From Trichostrongylus colubriformis (Eukaryota > Nematoda > Chromadorea > Rhabditida > Trichostrongylidae), in NCBI GenBank assembly GCA_963978905.1, contig OZ022259.1, positions 18,636,068 to 18,700,067 of the forward strand: a stretch of 64,000 nucleotides of DNA, read 5' to 3'. Shown here one piece after another: positions 48,101 through 54,353 of this stretch (position 1 is the first letter of the stretch; every line of letters starts with the position of its first letter). A program made the translations under genes and the position numbers. The notes beneath the pieces were generated by a model. It saw only the letters and a program-made list of their open reading frames with translations, did no database searches and was not told where the DNA came from.

Positions 48101-51100
48101 CGATTTCGACATCAAGGCCCTTCAGGCTGAGGTAACCTTACCATTCTGTATACAAAAGAAGTAATACTTCCCCATGAAAAGCAAACAGTCTGCCAAGAAG
48201 CCCCATTAGTGGGCCTCGTCATCATAGAACATTTCCACGGAAAGGCTTGAATAGCTTCAGAGCACAATGTTATAAAATGAGCGATCACATCATTTTCTAT
48301 CAGTTTTACCTGATCGACGTTGCTGGCGTTCCGAAATTCCACGAGTAACCTGGCCATTGACTCATCCGCGCAAGATCCCTCTTTGCGATATGTGGAGCGA
48401 GCAGCGAAATTCAAGAAGCGAAGCCCCTTAACCATCAACTGCGACCCCATCGCTTCAACAGCGACCAGTTACCCGTGATCATTCCACACAGCACTAATAA
48501 CATATTGATTTGTGCAATTAATAGTACTTCAGATTTTTTATTCCCCTATTTTCAACGTTTTCTTTTTTCTCAAAAAATTAATAAATGTATCGGTAATACA
48601 ATGGAGTATTTTTTGCTCCACAAAACGCTATCACTTAATTTGCATATAATGCTTCTGCTACGAGCTTTTTACGGTGGAATATTTAATCTTTTAGTTTCGA
48701 GCTTTCCGTCGTTCGAAGGCCGAAACATGGCTCAAAGCCGAGAAATGCTTGCTGTTCTATCAGAAGACTCCCCCCCCCCCTCTAGCATTTCTGTCGTCGT
48801 GCCAAGAACTCTCGTGAACACTCACGGTCCGAAAGATGAGATAAGCTGAACTTGAATTCCACCACTAGAATGTAGTAATGCTGCGTTCAGTCAGTACATT
48901 AGTAGGGAGTGGGTGTTATCCGCTGTCTTCATACATGAATTGGAACTTTGAAGACATACAAACCCGCTAATCACAATAACTCGCAATCCTTCATCATACG
49001 AACCGTTGAATATGTGCTTCCATTTGCCGGTCCGTTTGTCTGTTGGTTGTCAGTGGGTTTGTCGGTATGTGTGTCTGTCCTCAAGCGAGTGATAGTGATA
49101 AGGGAATGATAGGTCAAAGCATCTGCTCTGACAAGGAAAGGGCTTCAACTCCTCATGGAACTTTGAAATAAGACCCACATTATCGATAGAGCTCCGAATA
49201 CTGATTATAACTGTGAAAACCAAAATTGCAAAATGGCATTGTAAAGCGGGTTACAAGGGGTCAGAGTGATTTATGAGTTGCTGCACGAACTTCTATTTTC
49301 ACAGGGAACATGTTTGCTTGAAAAAGCGACACACTTATTGAATGACCCAATATTGAATTAATGCATGATTTTCGCTCCTTTTTTCTCCATCGAAGACGGC
49401 ATTAGGGGCAATGCGGTAATGGAGAAATCCCTAAAAAGTAACTCACATGGTAGTCCTGGGCCTACGAGGGCTATCTGTGGCGAAATCCCTGTGAAAAAGC
49501 GCTCCTCCGAGCTGTAGAAACGGCGCAACGGATCATTGCTTTCTTGATCCCGCCTCCCTTTGATTTCTTGATCCCTCCTCCCGATGACGTAATTCCCGAT
49601 TCTGGGGTGGGAGCGGCCAAGGAGATGCGGCAGGATCAAAGGTTCTGCGGCGCGCTTTCGCAGTAGCTTGAAGCTCACTCCAAAAAGTAGATGCTGTCGT
49701 ATTTCCAAACATTCCCTTGTGTTTACTTGGCGACATGCCTATGGAAAACTAGATCAGACTACTTCCCTCTTGCCGGACAGGTCGTCCGCGTCGAGAATCA
49801 ACGGTGGGAAGGGGGTCCTACTTCTCGGGTTTTTGGCCATTTCCATCCGTTTTTTCTCCATTGTCCTGTCCATCCGTTTTTCTCCACTGTCCTGTTACTA
49901 GCCATCTCGACTTTCATATGCACTACTTCTTTTACTTTTCGTCCTACTTTCCCCTGATAATGCCTTTAACCAAAAGCAATAAAATAATAAGCACATGGAT
50001 ATTAAAGCATTGTGTCAGAAAGAAGTAGAGCCAAAACAGATAGCGAAATTCTTCGAATGCACATAAAGTACCACTTTCAGAGCAGACAAGGGGCGTGAAA
50101 AGCCGGTATCAATTATGCACCGACCTGACAGAAATTAGTATAAGAATTCTGCAGCTGCTCCTGTACAGGCAGAACGTATATTAGATTGTCGGAAAAGTTT
50201 TTTGCGTTTTAAATACGCCCTTTTTCCCTCCAAACTGCTTTCCAGCAAGTTCCTCTGTGCATACACATGTAGTACAAGTCCACACACATTTATAGGTATT
50301 ATTGCCTTCCATCTCCCAGATAACCTTCTTCGGCAAAATGTATATATCAAAGGAGTACTTTCGGGGCATTCTACTACATGATTTCAAATATGGCCTCCAG
50401 CAACCATCCAGTCGTCGTATAAACGCTGCATTCAAAGAGAGTTCAATGTCTGATCTTGTGGCACAACTTTGGTTCAAATGCTTTCGAGAAGGCAACTACA
50501 ACGTTAAAGATTCTGACCGGTCCGGACCCCCATCGGAGGTCGACAACGAGCGATTGCGGGTGCTGGCTTGCAACACTACACTAACAGCAGACCTATACTG
50601 TCAGCAGCCGTATATTCTGATCGCGAAAATCATAGAGAAACGTCCGATTTATGAAACGATTCTTTTCATGTACATTAGTGCTCGCCCACATATACCAAAA
50701 GCGACTGGCCAAAAAATTCTCGAGTTGGGATGAAAAGTGCTACCCCATCCACATTATAGTCCTGAACTCACTCCATCGGATAATCGCCTTTTCCTTTCCC
50801 AATCTACCGCCACTCAAAGAAAAACCTTCGATAATGAAGATGACATGGAATGGTGTTGTGCAACTTCTTCAAATTAAAGCTAGAAGAGTTCCATGCGGAT
50901 GGCATAGCAAATTTGCCTGAAAGGTGGCGAAGAGTGGTAGAACAAGATGGTGATTATCCTGACTCATAGTATGCTCTGTGTTTTGTAATAAAGTGTAAAA
51001 ATGAATTGCTTCAATAAACGAAAAAGCTTTTTTGACAACCTAATATTTCAATAGGAAACTATTAGGCTATGCTTACAGGTGGACACAAAAACGAACAACA

Positions 51101-54100
51101 TTATGGCACTCGAGCAGGAAAGAGATAAAGGTGAAGAACAAGTCAATGAGAACTTCAGGTACTTCCGAATCCTATACGGAGGAATTCTCTCACTTTATAA
51201 TGCAAATTTTTTGAGCCAAAATGATTTAGCATTTTCCGCCATCAAGCAGCTAATGTTGAACGCCGTAAGAACACCCTCGCGCAAAAACTTCAAGATGTCA
51301 GGTTAGTTGAAGATTCTTAACTATAGTCGAACATAACACTCATATAAACAGCAAGAGGATGTGAATTTCATTTTACTTCGTTTGAAATGCACTTTTGAGA
51401 GAACCACATAGAAGAAGAGCGAGAATATGTCATGTTAACTGAGAAAAACGCGAAAGACTTCGCTGATTTGACGGGTCATAGTAATACATATGATCCAACT
51501 TTGACTCAACGATAAGCATTCAGCCTGTGTTCTGAGTGGACATCAGAACCCCTCATTCAGGCCACCGTGCGAAGTAATTGCTTCGCCACGCGCACCATGT
51601 GCCTGATTGGCCTTCCTCGACCCTTGTTTCATGTTCCATAGTGATTAGTCCTCAATCTAAAGCTGAGAAACGACCCTAATAATTGACTACCACAGAGGGA
51701 ATCGCATCGGAGAAGTATGTTATCTGAACCAGCACTGAAGCAATGTTGTGCAGTGCATGTTGTGCTACCACCGATATTTAGTTTGAATGGATGGCAGCAC
51801 ACCTTCACAAACAAAACTCCGAGTGCTAGCGTTGTGAAGAAAGCGCTCGCGAACTCACAATTTAAATCCTCCAAAAAAGCGAAGTGCAGAGACTCACAGA
51901 CTCAAGTGGGTCAAAAGATGCCAAGCGCGGCGTCGCGGCAATTGCAAAGTTGCTGGGGGAACACGAGGGGCAATGCATGGTGAAGCTGTATTCTCGAATA
52001 GCTGGGAACGCGTTACTAAACATTTTGAACTGAACCAAGTAGAGAGGAAACCAAATAACCGTTACTTCCCTCGCTTAATTTCCCTCTCGAAAGCAGAAAT
52101 AAGCTTCAGAAAGGAGCTGAGTGGCTTGGAACAGCAAGTCGAGCAGAAGAAGCAGGTTCTCCGCAGTACAAGTGGGGCAGAGGTGATGAGTGCACACCAG
52201 GTAATTTCATTTATATGAATTAAAAATGAAATAAGAACAGAGTTTCTATGAGTTTGTGAAATTTCAGTTCAAAACGTATGTGGCCAAGGTGCGTGATAAA
52301 AAAGTCGTCTATAAAAAGAAAAAAGGTCAGATCGAAGAGATACTGACCGAACGTGAAGTGCTGCTCAGAACTATCGATCTGCTTGCCAAGAAGTATCAAT
52401 GGCTCAAGGAGAAAATCGTATGTCTTTCTCAAATTAGTATTTGAAGGCTTTGGACGGCACAGCTACGTGGGAAACTTGCCAGAGGTGGTACAGTCCATTT
52501 CCCGACGGCTGGCAGGGCGATGCCTACGGACTTGTATCGATCTCTCTCACCCCGCCACACACTCTCACCCAAGTCTGTAGGCCACGCCCTGCCAGCCTTC
52601 AGGAACTTAACGTTATAGGGATAGGAGACCGCTCTTACTGGCGGTCTGGGGATCAATTCGTAGATCGACGCCCGGCTACATCAACAAATCGGTATCGGCT
52701 AGATGATACCACTCGATAAGGGCGGAAAATCATAGACTTGTACATCTGCTGAATCCCGTGAGTGATTGAATAAGCTGAATTCGTTCAAATGCCGCCACCA
52801 CTGTGAATGGAAGTTCAGTTCGTGGTGCATCCCAAATACAAAGCTTTGCCTTCATCATCTCGCGCTGAAGTATGGAACTAGGCACTGAGTAGCGGAAGAA
52901 GCTGTTTAGGAGAGCATGGACGGAAAAGTAGTCGATCCAGTGGAGCAGCCAATGCCAGTGCGACCTCGTACAGCAGCTCCTTCATCATCAGATGTGGAAG
53001 AGTTGAAGACGTTGGTGGTAGATCTAATGCAGACACTCGACAAACGTAGCGATCAACTCGCTCCACTGAAAAAGATTCATGCCGAGAGAGCTGAGGTTTT
53101 AAATGTAAGGTTACGTTGGCTTGACTTTTTCGAGTTGCTGCTCACAAAGTATGCTTTTAGGAGCAAAGCGAGCACGTCCGCAACAAACAGAACGAGTATG
53201 AACGACGTCGAGCACAGATGGAGAAGAGCTACGAGGAACAGAAGCAGGTTGCTTTCATTTTTTCGCTTTTTCACACATACACGCTTCAGCCATGCTATCA
53301 GTGCATGTGCGTTGGAGTGCATTAAAGATTTGATGCGCTAATAATCGGTAGTCATATTAGGGGTTGTGCATCAGGACAGCTCGACTATGTCACCGCTTCA
53401 CGCGAATTTTTTCGACGCTAAGGGTATTATTACACTCCAGTGCAACAAAGTGATTAAACTCTAAACACGCACAATTAATGAATGAGGCCTTACCGCTAAG
53501 GCCGCGGTCATACTCACCGGCATCACCGGCCAGGGTGTGGCTGCGTTCACAGGCAGTGAGAGAGAGAGTGGCACGGGGGAGGTGCAAAGATGACGCAGGC
53601 AACGAGGCAGGGTGACATAGGCGGAGACGCGAAGATACGCAGCCACGCCCTGACGCCGGCACGGCAAAGTATGACCGCGGCCTAAGAAGGCTTATCGCTG
53701 AAGAGTCGCAGCACCACCAAGTAAACGTTTGTTTGATCTCCCGACTTCCAGAGCTTCTAAACTCTTCTGTAGCATCATGAAAGGAGCTTTTGATGGTAAT
53801 TCTTATTGCAGTTAGTGGAGGAGATGAAGCAACAAGAAATCGCCACCACCGAAATGATTCAATCACTGGAGAGCCAGATTGCCGAAGCTCAGAGCCAACT
53901 GTCAACGATCGACGGTGAAGATACGAATGGCGGAGTAGCTCGACTCAAGGTCCTTCTATAAATCGAAATCACTTCGTTTCATTTTCTGCTACTACCCAAC
54001 AAACAGTCGACAGTTTATTTGCATCTCACTTTTCCCGCAAACTTCGCAGTTCTTCTGGAATGTTAGCCTAACTTATCACGAATTATTCGATTTTCTCAGA

Positions 54101-54349
54101 CCCTGGGTAGGCGAGCGGTCCAAGAAACTGATTGAGCCATTCACACAAACATTTCAAATATGTGATAATGCTTTTCAATTGAAGGCACAACTAGAAGAAA
54201 CTCAGCGACGGATCGAGCAGTTGAATCAGCAAAGTGCACACAGCATCGATCTGACCGCTGCACGGAATCGAATGGCAATGTGGCGTGGACTTCAGACAAT
54301 GTTCGAAACAAAACTTGCAATTTCTAATGAAAAAGTAAAGTTGGTGTAA
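21057..54349 (+). CDS. ift-81: Intraflagellar transport protein 81 gene, 16 exons spread over 33 kb
   Basis: IFT81 is a core subunit of the IFT-B complex. With IFT74 it binds tubulin and carries it along cilia; in nematodes the cilia are those of sensory neurons. The N-terminal piece (MSSESLKFIVDNLN, then LLQQLSDV) is the calponin-homology-like head of IFT81. Later exons give the long coiled coil, ending in the MWRGLQTM segment typical of the family C-terminus. The sixteen exons join in matching phases with GT-AG introns and total 2019 nt, about 672 residues, near the usual 670-680. Introns 4 (19.2 kb), 5 (6.5 kb) and 8 (2.9 kb) are swollen by transposons. An X-box lies 55 bp upstream. Family identity comes from memory of the IFT81 alignment and is strong. 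The least certain junctions are the starts of exons 5, 11 and 16 and the exon 3 donor. Confidence 0.9.
21246..21365 (+). CDS. ift-81: ift-81 exon 2 (residues 44-83)
   Basis: Follows a short 58-bp intron ending TTACAG. Encodes the second part of the head domain (NIDISKENPDETALRIL, then LRFKPPSDIEQL), which matches the family segment on PEQTAKRML and LKYKP. Ends in phase 2 at CAGCT|GTGAG. Confidence 0.9.
21423..21550 (+). CDS. ift-81: ift-81 exon 3 (residues 84-126)
   Basis: Encodes EEWRAGLVEGAKKSVYPIL and KQRAYLAKYLIQV, matching the conserved FRQGLV...YPVLHWLL...KKRAYLARFLI block of IFT81. Two donors are possible. Using GTTTCT at 21551 joins exon 4 in frame and gives exactly the family spacing up to LQDE. 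The donor four bases upstream (CAG|GTTCG) would break the frame. Confidence 0.85.
21654..21757 (+). CDS. ift-81: ift-81 exon 4 (residues 127-161)
   Basis: Encodes KLKISLQDEIPNN and MRNELAQYMEKFK, equivalent to the LEVPSEFLQDE...ELMEAFK segment. The acceptor is AACCACAG. Ends in phase 0 at TTCAAG|GTAGG. The next coding sequence in frame and in order lies 19.2 kb downstream. Confidence 0.87.
21937..22071. repeat. Hairpin inside a dispersed repeat
   Basis: Arms of about 45 bp starting GGGGTCAAAGCTTGCTTG and ending CAAGCAAACTTTGACCCC with a few mismatches. The related sequence at 49100-49290 stops at this point (GGGGTCAGAG). Confidence 0.75.
24115..24440 (-). repeat. Inverted, diverged fragment of family R
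   Basis: Reverse complement of the 13000-13215 part of family R (GTGCCC...TCATCCCCACTATACACAC). The 169-codon ORF over it (24026-24535) is therefore not taken as a gene. Confidence 0.6.
25141..25222. repeat. Perfect 37-bp inverted repeat with 8-nt loop
   Basis: The left arm (25141-25177, starting GGCCTATGTATGGCGAAATC) and right arm (25186-25222) are exact complements. Confidence 0.95.
25223..28800. other. ift-81 intron 4, middle part
   Basis: 25570-26200 is a mosaic of family R and block A spacer sequence (GGAGGAGGAGTAAACAA at 26078 matches 10511). Elsewhere no repeat or exon could be named. Minus-strand ORFs near 27480-27540 and 28075-28272 look protein-like but match no family known to me. 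Confidence 0.4.
29786..30058 (-). mobile_element. tRNA-headed SINE-like insertion
   Basis: Present only in this family R copy. Flanked by similar ATTCCGAATAT and ATCCCAAATAT. The paralogous sites (about 12230 and 59185) read straight through. Holds the tRNA-shaped sequence at 29874-29946. Confidence 0.65.
29874..29946 (-). tRNA. tRNA-shaped sequence, anticodon position GGA, probably a SINE head
   Basis: 73 nt fold on the minus strand: 7-bp acceptor (GTGTCGG/CCGACAC), 4-bp D arm, 5-bp anticodon stem (TATCC/GGATG), 5-bp T arm with loop TTCGAGT. Loop CCGGAAA puts GGA at the anticodon, but C at position 33 and the lack of a long variable arm are wrong for serine. Confidence 0.45.
30024..30080. 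repeat. Perfect 21-bp inverted repeat
   Basis: CTCTCCCGTATACATATTTGG (30024-30044) and its exact complement (30060-30080). The right arm is ancestral family R sequence, so the left arm arose with the neighbouring insertion. Confidence 0.85.
30276..31930. mobile_element. Insertion with palindromic left end, tandem repeats and CA-rich right end
   Basis: Lies between two copies of ATTATATA (30268-30275 and 31931-31938) and is absent from the other family R copies. It opens with a ~266-bp palindromic unit bounded by CCAGCTGG (30277-30542), includes a ~146-bp tandem array, and ends in GACAGACAGACACACACACA. No ORF. Superfamily unknown. Confidence 0.55.
31015..31890 (+). repeat. Tandem array, ~146-bp period, about six units
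   Basis: Units restart at the CTCCTTATCAA-CTTATCAACC motif near 31177, 31323, 31470, 31615 and 31762. The middle units are the most alike. Confidence 0.75.
32958..33496. mobile_element. Non-autonomous element with imperfect inverted ends
   Basis: Absent from the other family R copies. Flanked by AACAGAC direct repeats (32951, 33490). Ends share AAAATTCTCGCAC...GTTCGCACC in inverted, imperfect form. Confidence 0.5.
34188..34690. other. Intron sequence, nothing recognised
   Basis: No repeat or exon identified. Confidence 0.3.
34691..36240 (-). pseudogene. Non-LTR (CR1/Jockey-type) reverse transcriptase relic
   Basis: Minus-strand fragments in the right order: FVPDNWRHAYVIPNKKK and NYGPVSIT (36120-36215), DLIYFDFEKTFGKVDHSIL (35341-35538, RT motif A with F-D), APSGVPQGSVLCP (about 35300-35345, motif B), and LLLRAYKIYVRTVLEYD with IDKLEKIQNNFLRKIF (34701-34943, thumb/C-terminal). 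Stops and gaps throughout. Split by a TTAA element at 35660-36107. Confidence 0.8.
35660..36107. mobile_element. TTAA-type element, copy E2, inside the RT relic
   Basis: TGAAGGAACCGG at the left and CTCGGTGTTTTTGG at the right match the ends of copy E1, and the interior (AGCGATAGTCGGT...GTTGTCCGCTGTAG) matches 11700-11810. TTAA sites are mutated. Confidence 0.65.
36526..37976 (-). mobile_element. Tc1/Tc3-type transposon with decayed transposase
   Basis: Ends CAGTGCTCTGCATTATTATA and its inverse TATAATTATGCAGAGCACTG, TIRs about 85 bp, flanked by TA on both sides. The minus strand carries the transposase: ATPLDRDKGSISK and STKAVCRNLKKCESISRREV (helix-turn-helix region, 37390-37614), then NFKGGGVMALG (the GGGSVMVWG segment, near 37200-37235). 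Frame changes and stops throughout. Confidence 0.8.
37977..40047. other. Intron sequence, no gene recognised
   Basis: A plus-strand ORF (38407-38706) and a GC-richer patch (39420-39770) stand out, but neither could be assigned. Confidence 0.35.
40048..40819. mobile_element. TTAA-ended element, copy E3, with a nested MITE
   Basis: TTAAAGACACCAGGAGGGGG at the left and CCCCTCCCGGTGCCTTTAA at the right, bounded by TTAA. The left third is the reverse complement of 11885-12084. Interrupted by the MITE at 40244-40488. Confidence 0.75.
40244..40488. mobile_element. MITE with G-run/C-run inverted ends
   Basis: GGGTCAAATAAAGTCGGGGG and CCCCCGACTTTATTTGACCC at the two ends, followed inside by inverted GAGACGCAA. 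245 bp, nested in E3. Confidence 0.8.
41002..41156 (+). CDS. ift-81: ift-81 exon 5 (residues 162-212)
   Basis: Coiled-coil exon encoding EMHTSVLDVQQDSM, IEDIKADLKSMEIEKEGL and KIQNLPAMER. The spacing from the end of exon 4 to IKADLKSMEIE equals that in human IFT81 (18 residues), which selects the acceptor TTTGAAG at 41001 although it is not a strong site. Ends in phase 2 at GGAAAG|GTATG. Confidence 0.85.
41241..42138 (-). mobile_element. Mariner with internally deleted transposase
   Basis: Inverted ends TTAGGTTGTCCCAAAAGTCT and AGACTTTTGGGACAACCTAA with TA on both sides, 898 bp (a full mariner is about 1.3 kb). The minus strand encodes the helix-turn-helix end (TTEACHSISAALGKRCVSYV, TVRRWFISFSIGDIDMKD) fused directly to the catalytic part (LCWFWDKEGMLFREVLVQGE), then PHPPYSPDIAPSGYHL and the C-terminal WQRVADNNGQYF. 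The segment with the first catalytic D is missing, and the third D is changed to G in APSGYHL. Confidence 0.9.
42432..42676. mobile_element. GC-rich MITE, perfect 31-bp inverted ends
   Basis: CGGGGTGGGGGTCACGAGG starts the left end (42432-42462). The right end (42646-42676) is its exact complement. Flanked by TTTTG on both sides. Much more GC-rich than the surrounding intron. Confidence 0.85.
43000..43239. mobile_element. Remnant of an older foldback copy
   Basis: Diverged left arm and short right arm of the same family as 43240-43672, interrupted by it. Confidence 0.6.
43240..43672. mobile_element. TTAA-bounded foldback MITE
   Basis: Ends TTAAAGGAATCGTCCACGG and CCGTGGACGATTCCTTTAA. Arms of about 165 bp are nearly identical inverted copies around a ~95-bp centre. 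Both ends lie at TTAA. Confidence 0.85.
43691..45259 (+). mobile_element. Tc3-like transposon with long repeated inverted ends
   Basis: Outer ends CAGTGCGTTTCATAATTATA and TATGAAACGCACTG, TA kept on the right (TG on the left). A second copy of TTTCATAATTATAAG lies ~180 bp in at each end (43871, 45065), giving an IR/DR layout. The interior is badly broken. IYPDNRQFWEAKLLKQAIVE then DWNNI near 44850-44935 is the transposase C-terminus. Confidence 0.75.
45260..47684. other. Rest of ift-81 intron 5
   Basis: No recognised repeat or exon. A 45330-45375 inverted pair (GGCATCCGTTTTGA / CAAAAACGGATGCC) is the only clear structure. ORFs at 46985-47269 are on both strands and unassigned. Confidence 0.35.
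47685..47769 (+). CDS. ift-81: ift-81 exon 6 (residues 213-241)
   Basis: Acceptor CTTTTCAG. Encodes QLAAANQLSLHKERLEHMD then IQRSEQRDG, matching the family segment around ARQLRVEKEREEYL. The phase fits exon 5 on one side and exon 7 on the other. Donor GGG|GTTTGG. Confidence 0.87.
47825..47929 (+). CDS. ift-81: ift-81 exon 7 (residues 242-276)
   Basis: Follows a 55-bp intron. Encodes VIHAEKRVQRLKDQLNELRQ then DIDPSNLIAQLK, equivalent to [20 protein letters not shown]...ESLMKRLEE with no length change. Confidence 0.9.
47988..48131 (+). CDS. ift-81: ift-81 exon 8 (residues 277-324)
   Basis: Encodes DEIATNTYLYETKLAKEIDQ and FDIKALQAE, matching EEIKFNLYMVTEKFPKELE...LLELESKI. Both sides are in phase 0. 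An antisense ORF (48112-48450) overlaps its last 20 bases. Confidence 0.9.
48112..48450 (-). CDS. Unrecognised 112-codon antisense ORF in ift-81 intron 8
   Basis: Starts MGSQLMVKGLRFLNFAARST on the minus strand and runs back into exon 8. It is the most protein-like unassigned ORF of the window (mixed hydrophobic and charged residues, SMARLLVEFRNASNVDQVKL). It could be a retroposed or nested gene exon, or chance. No family recognised. Confidence 0.3.
   Translation of the reverse strand: MGSQLMVKGLRFLNFAARSTYRKEGSCADESMARLLVEFRNASNVDQVKLIENDVIAHFITLCSEAIQAFPWKCSMMTRPTNGASWQTVCFSWGSITSFVYRMVRLPQPEGP
48451..50180. other. ift-81 intron 8, repeats
   Basis: 49100-49290 repeats 21800-21945. 49440-49990 is related, in the opposite orientation, to 24660-25200. 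No exon. Confidence 0.45.
50181..51043 (+). mobile_element. Mariner with internally deleted transposase, plus orientation
   Basis: Ends TTAGATTGTCGGAAAAGTTT and TTTTTTGACAACCTAA, TA on both sides, 863 bp. Encodes EYFRGILLHDFKYG and SGPPSEVDNERLRVLA (helix-turn-helix region), then jumps to LTADLYCQQ, SARPHIPKATGQKILELG, PHPHYSPELTPSDNRLFL and a C-terminal NLPERW-like segment in another frame. The stretch with the first catalytic D is deleted. Its first 170 bp match the ends of the palindromic mariner at 18881. Confidence 0.9.
51079..51158 (+). CDS. ift-81: ift-81 exon 9 (residues 325-350)
   Basis: Acceptor GCTTACAG, 36 bp after a mariner remnant. Encodes VDTKTNNIMALEQERDKGEE then NENF, continuing the family segment on INEINTEINQLIEKK. 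Ends in phase 2 at TTCAG|GTACT. Confidence 0.87.
51230..51301 (+). CDS. ift-81: ift-81 exon 10 (residues 351-374)
   Basis: Encodes IFRHQAANVERRKNTLAQKL then QDV, equivalent to [24 protein letters not shown]. Acceptor TGATTTAG, donor GTCAG|GTTAG. Phase 2 on both sides. Confidence 0.87.
52110..52200 (+). CDS. ift-81: ift-81 exon 11 (residues 375-405)
   Basis: Encodes KELSGLEQQVEQKKQVLRS and GAEVMSAHQ, equivalent to the family stretch LASLEREASVKRNQ...GTEVLKGDE. Acceptor AAGCTTCAG chosen by phase. An upstream acceptor at AAAGCAG (52096) would shift the frame. Confidence 0.83.
52268..52417 (+). CDS. ift-81: ift-81 exon 12 (residues 406-455)
   Basis: Strong acceptor AATTTCAG. Encodes FKTYVAKVRDKKVVYKKKK, then LTEREVLLRTIDLL, matching FKRYVNKLRSKSTVFKKKH...LLQRTEELL, one of the best conserved IFT81 segments. 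Donor ATC|GTATGT. Confidence 0.93.
52507..52597. repeat. Imperfect 28-bp hairpin in ift-81 intron 12
   Basis: GGCTGGCAGGGCGATGCCTA faces TAGGCCACGCCCTGCCAGCC with one or two mismatches. Confidence 0.75.
52910..53104 (+). CDS. ift-81: ift-81 exon 13 (residues 456-520)
   Basis: Encodes a proline/serine-rich linker (PVEQPMPVRPRTAAPSSSD) and then VEELKTLVVDLMQTLDKRSD and IHAERAEVLN, which align to SALKSEVDEMKG...MVKKLYSLVSEKKSALA. The linker is more proline-rich than in vertebrate IFT81. Acceptor GTTTAG, donor AAT|GTAAGG. Confidence 0.87.
53161..53247 (+). CDS. ift-81: ift-81 exon 14 (residues 521-549)
   Basis: Acceptor ATGCTTTTAG. Encodes EQSEHVRNKQNEYERRRAQM then EKSYEEQKQ, a charged coiled coil in the position of QECDEKKSQYDSC...LEQEVRRL. 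Phase 0 on both sides. Confidence 0.87.
53497..53685. mobile_element. Short GC-rich MITE in ift-81 intron 14
   Basis: TAAGGCCGCGGTCATACT and AGTATGACCGCGGCCTAA are inverted ends. The interior is also partly inverted (GGGTGTGGCTGCGT / ACGCAGCCACGCCC). Confidence 0.75.
53812..53949 (+). CDS. ift-81: ift-81 exon 15 (residues 550-595)
   Basis: Acceptor CTTATTGCAG. Encodes LVEEMKQQEIATTEMIQSLE then SQIAEAQSQL, matching [25 protein letters not shown]. The donor is uncertain: AAG|GTCCTT keeps phase 0, while an earlier GTCAAC donor would give a family length closer to human if exon 16 starts at TCTCAG. Confidence 0.8.
54116..54349 (+). CDS. ift-81: ift-81 exon 16, last exon (residues 596-672)
   Basis: One open frame encodes SKKLIEPFTQTFQICDNAF, QLEETQRRIEQLNQQ, SAHSIDLTAARNRM and MWRGLQTMFETKLAISNEK, the C-terminal part of IFT81 (its MKQAKMWRDLEQLMECKK segment). 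Stop TAA at 54347-54349, overlapped by a polyadenylation signal AATAAA at 54348-54353. The 5' boundary is uncertain: the best-looking acceptor (TTTTCTCAG, 54099) is out of phase with the exon 15 donor used here, and 54116 or 54125 keep phase. A GTAAAG at 54334 could act as a donor to an unseen further exon. Confidence 0.78.
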   Translation, partial: RSKKLIEPFTQTFQICDNAFQLKAQLEETQRRIEQLNQQSAHSIDLTAARNRMAMWRGLQTMFETKLAISNEKVKLV

Positions 54350-54353
54350 TAAA
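54348..54353 (+). terminator. Polyadenylation signal of ift-81
   Basis: AATAAA overlapping the TAA stop codon. The same overlap is kept in the block A copy at 5908-5913. Confidence 0.5.

Noticed and set aside
53390..53905. 171-codon minus-strand ORF
   Set aside because: It overlaps ift-81 exon 15 on the other strand and a GC-rich MITE.
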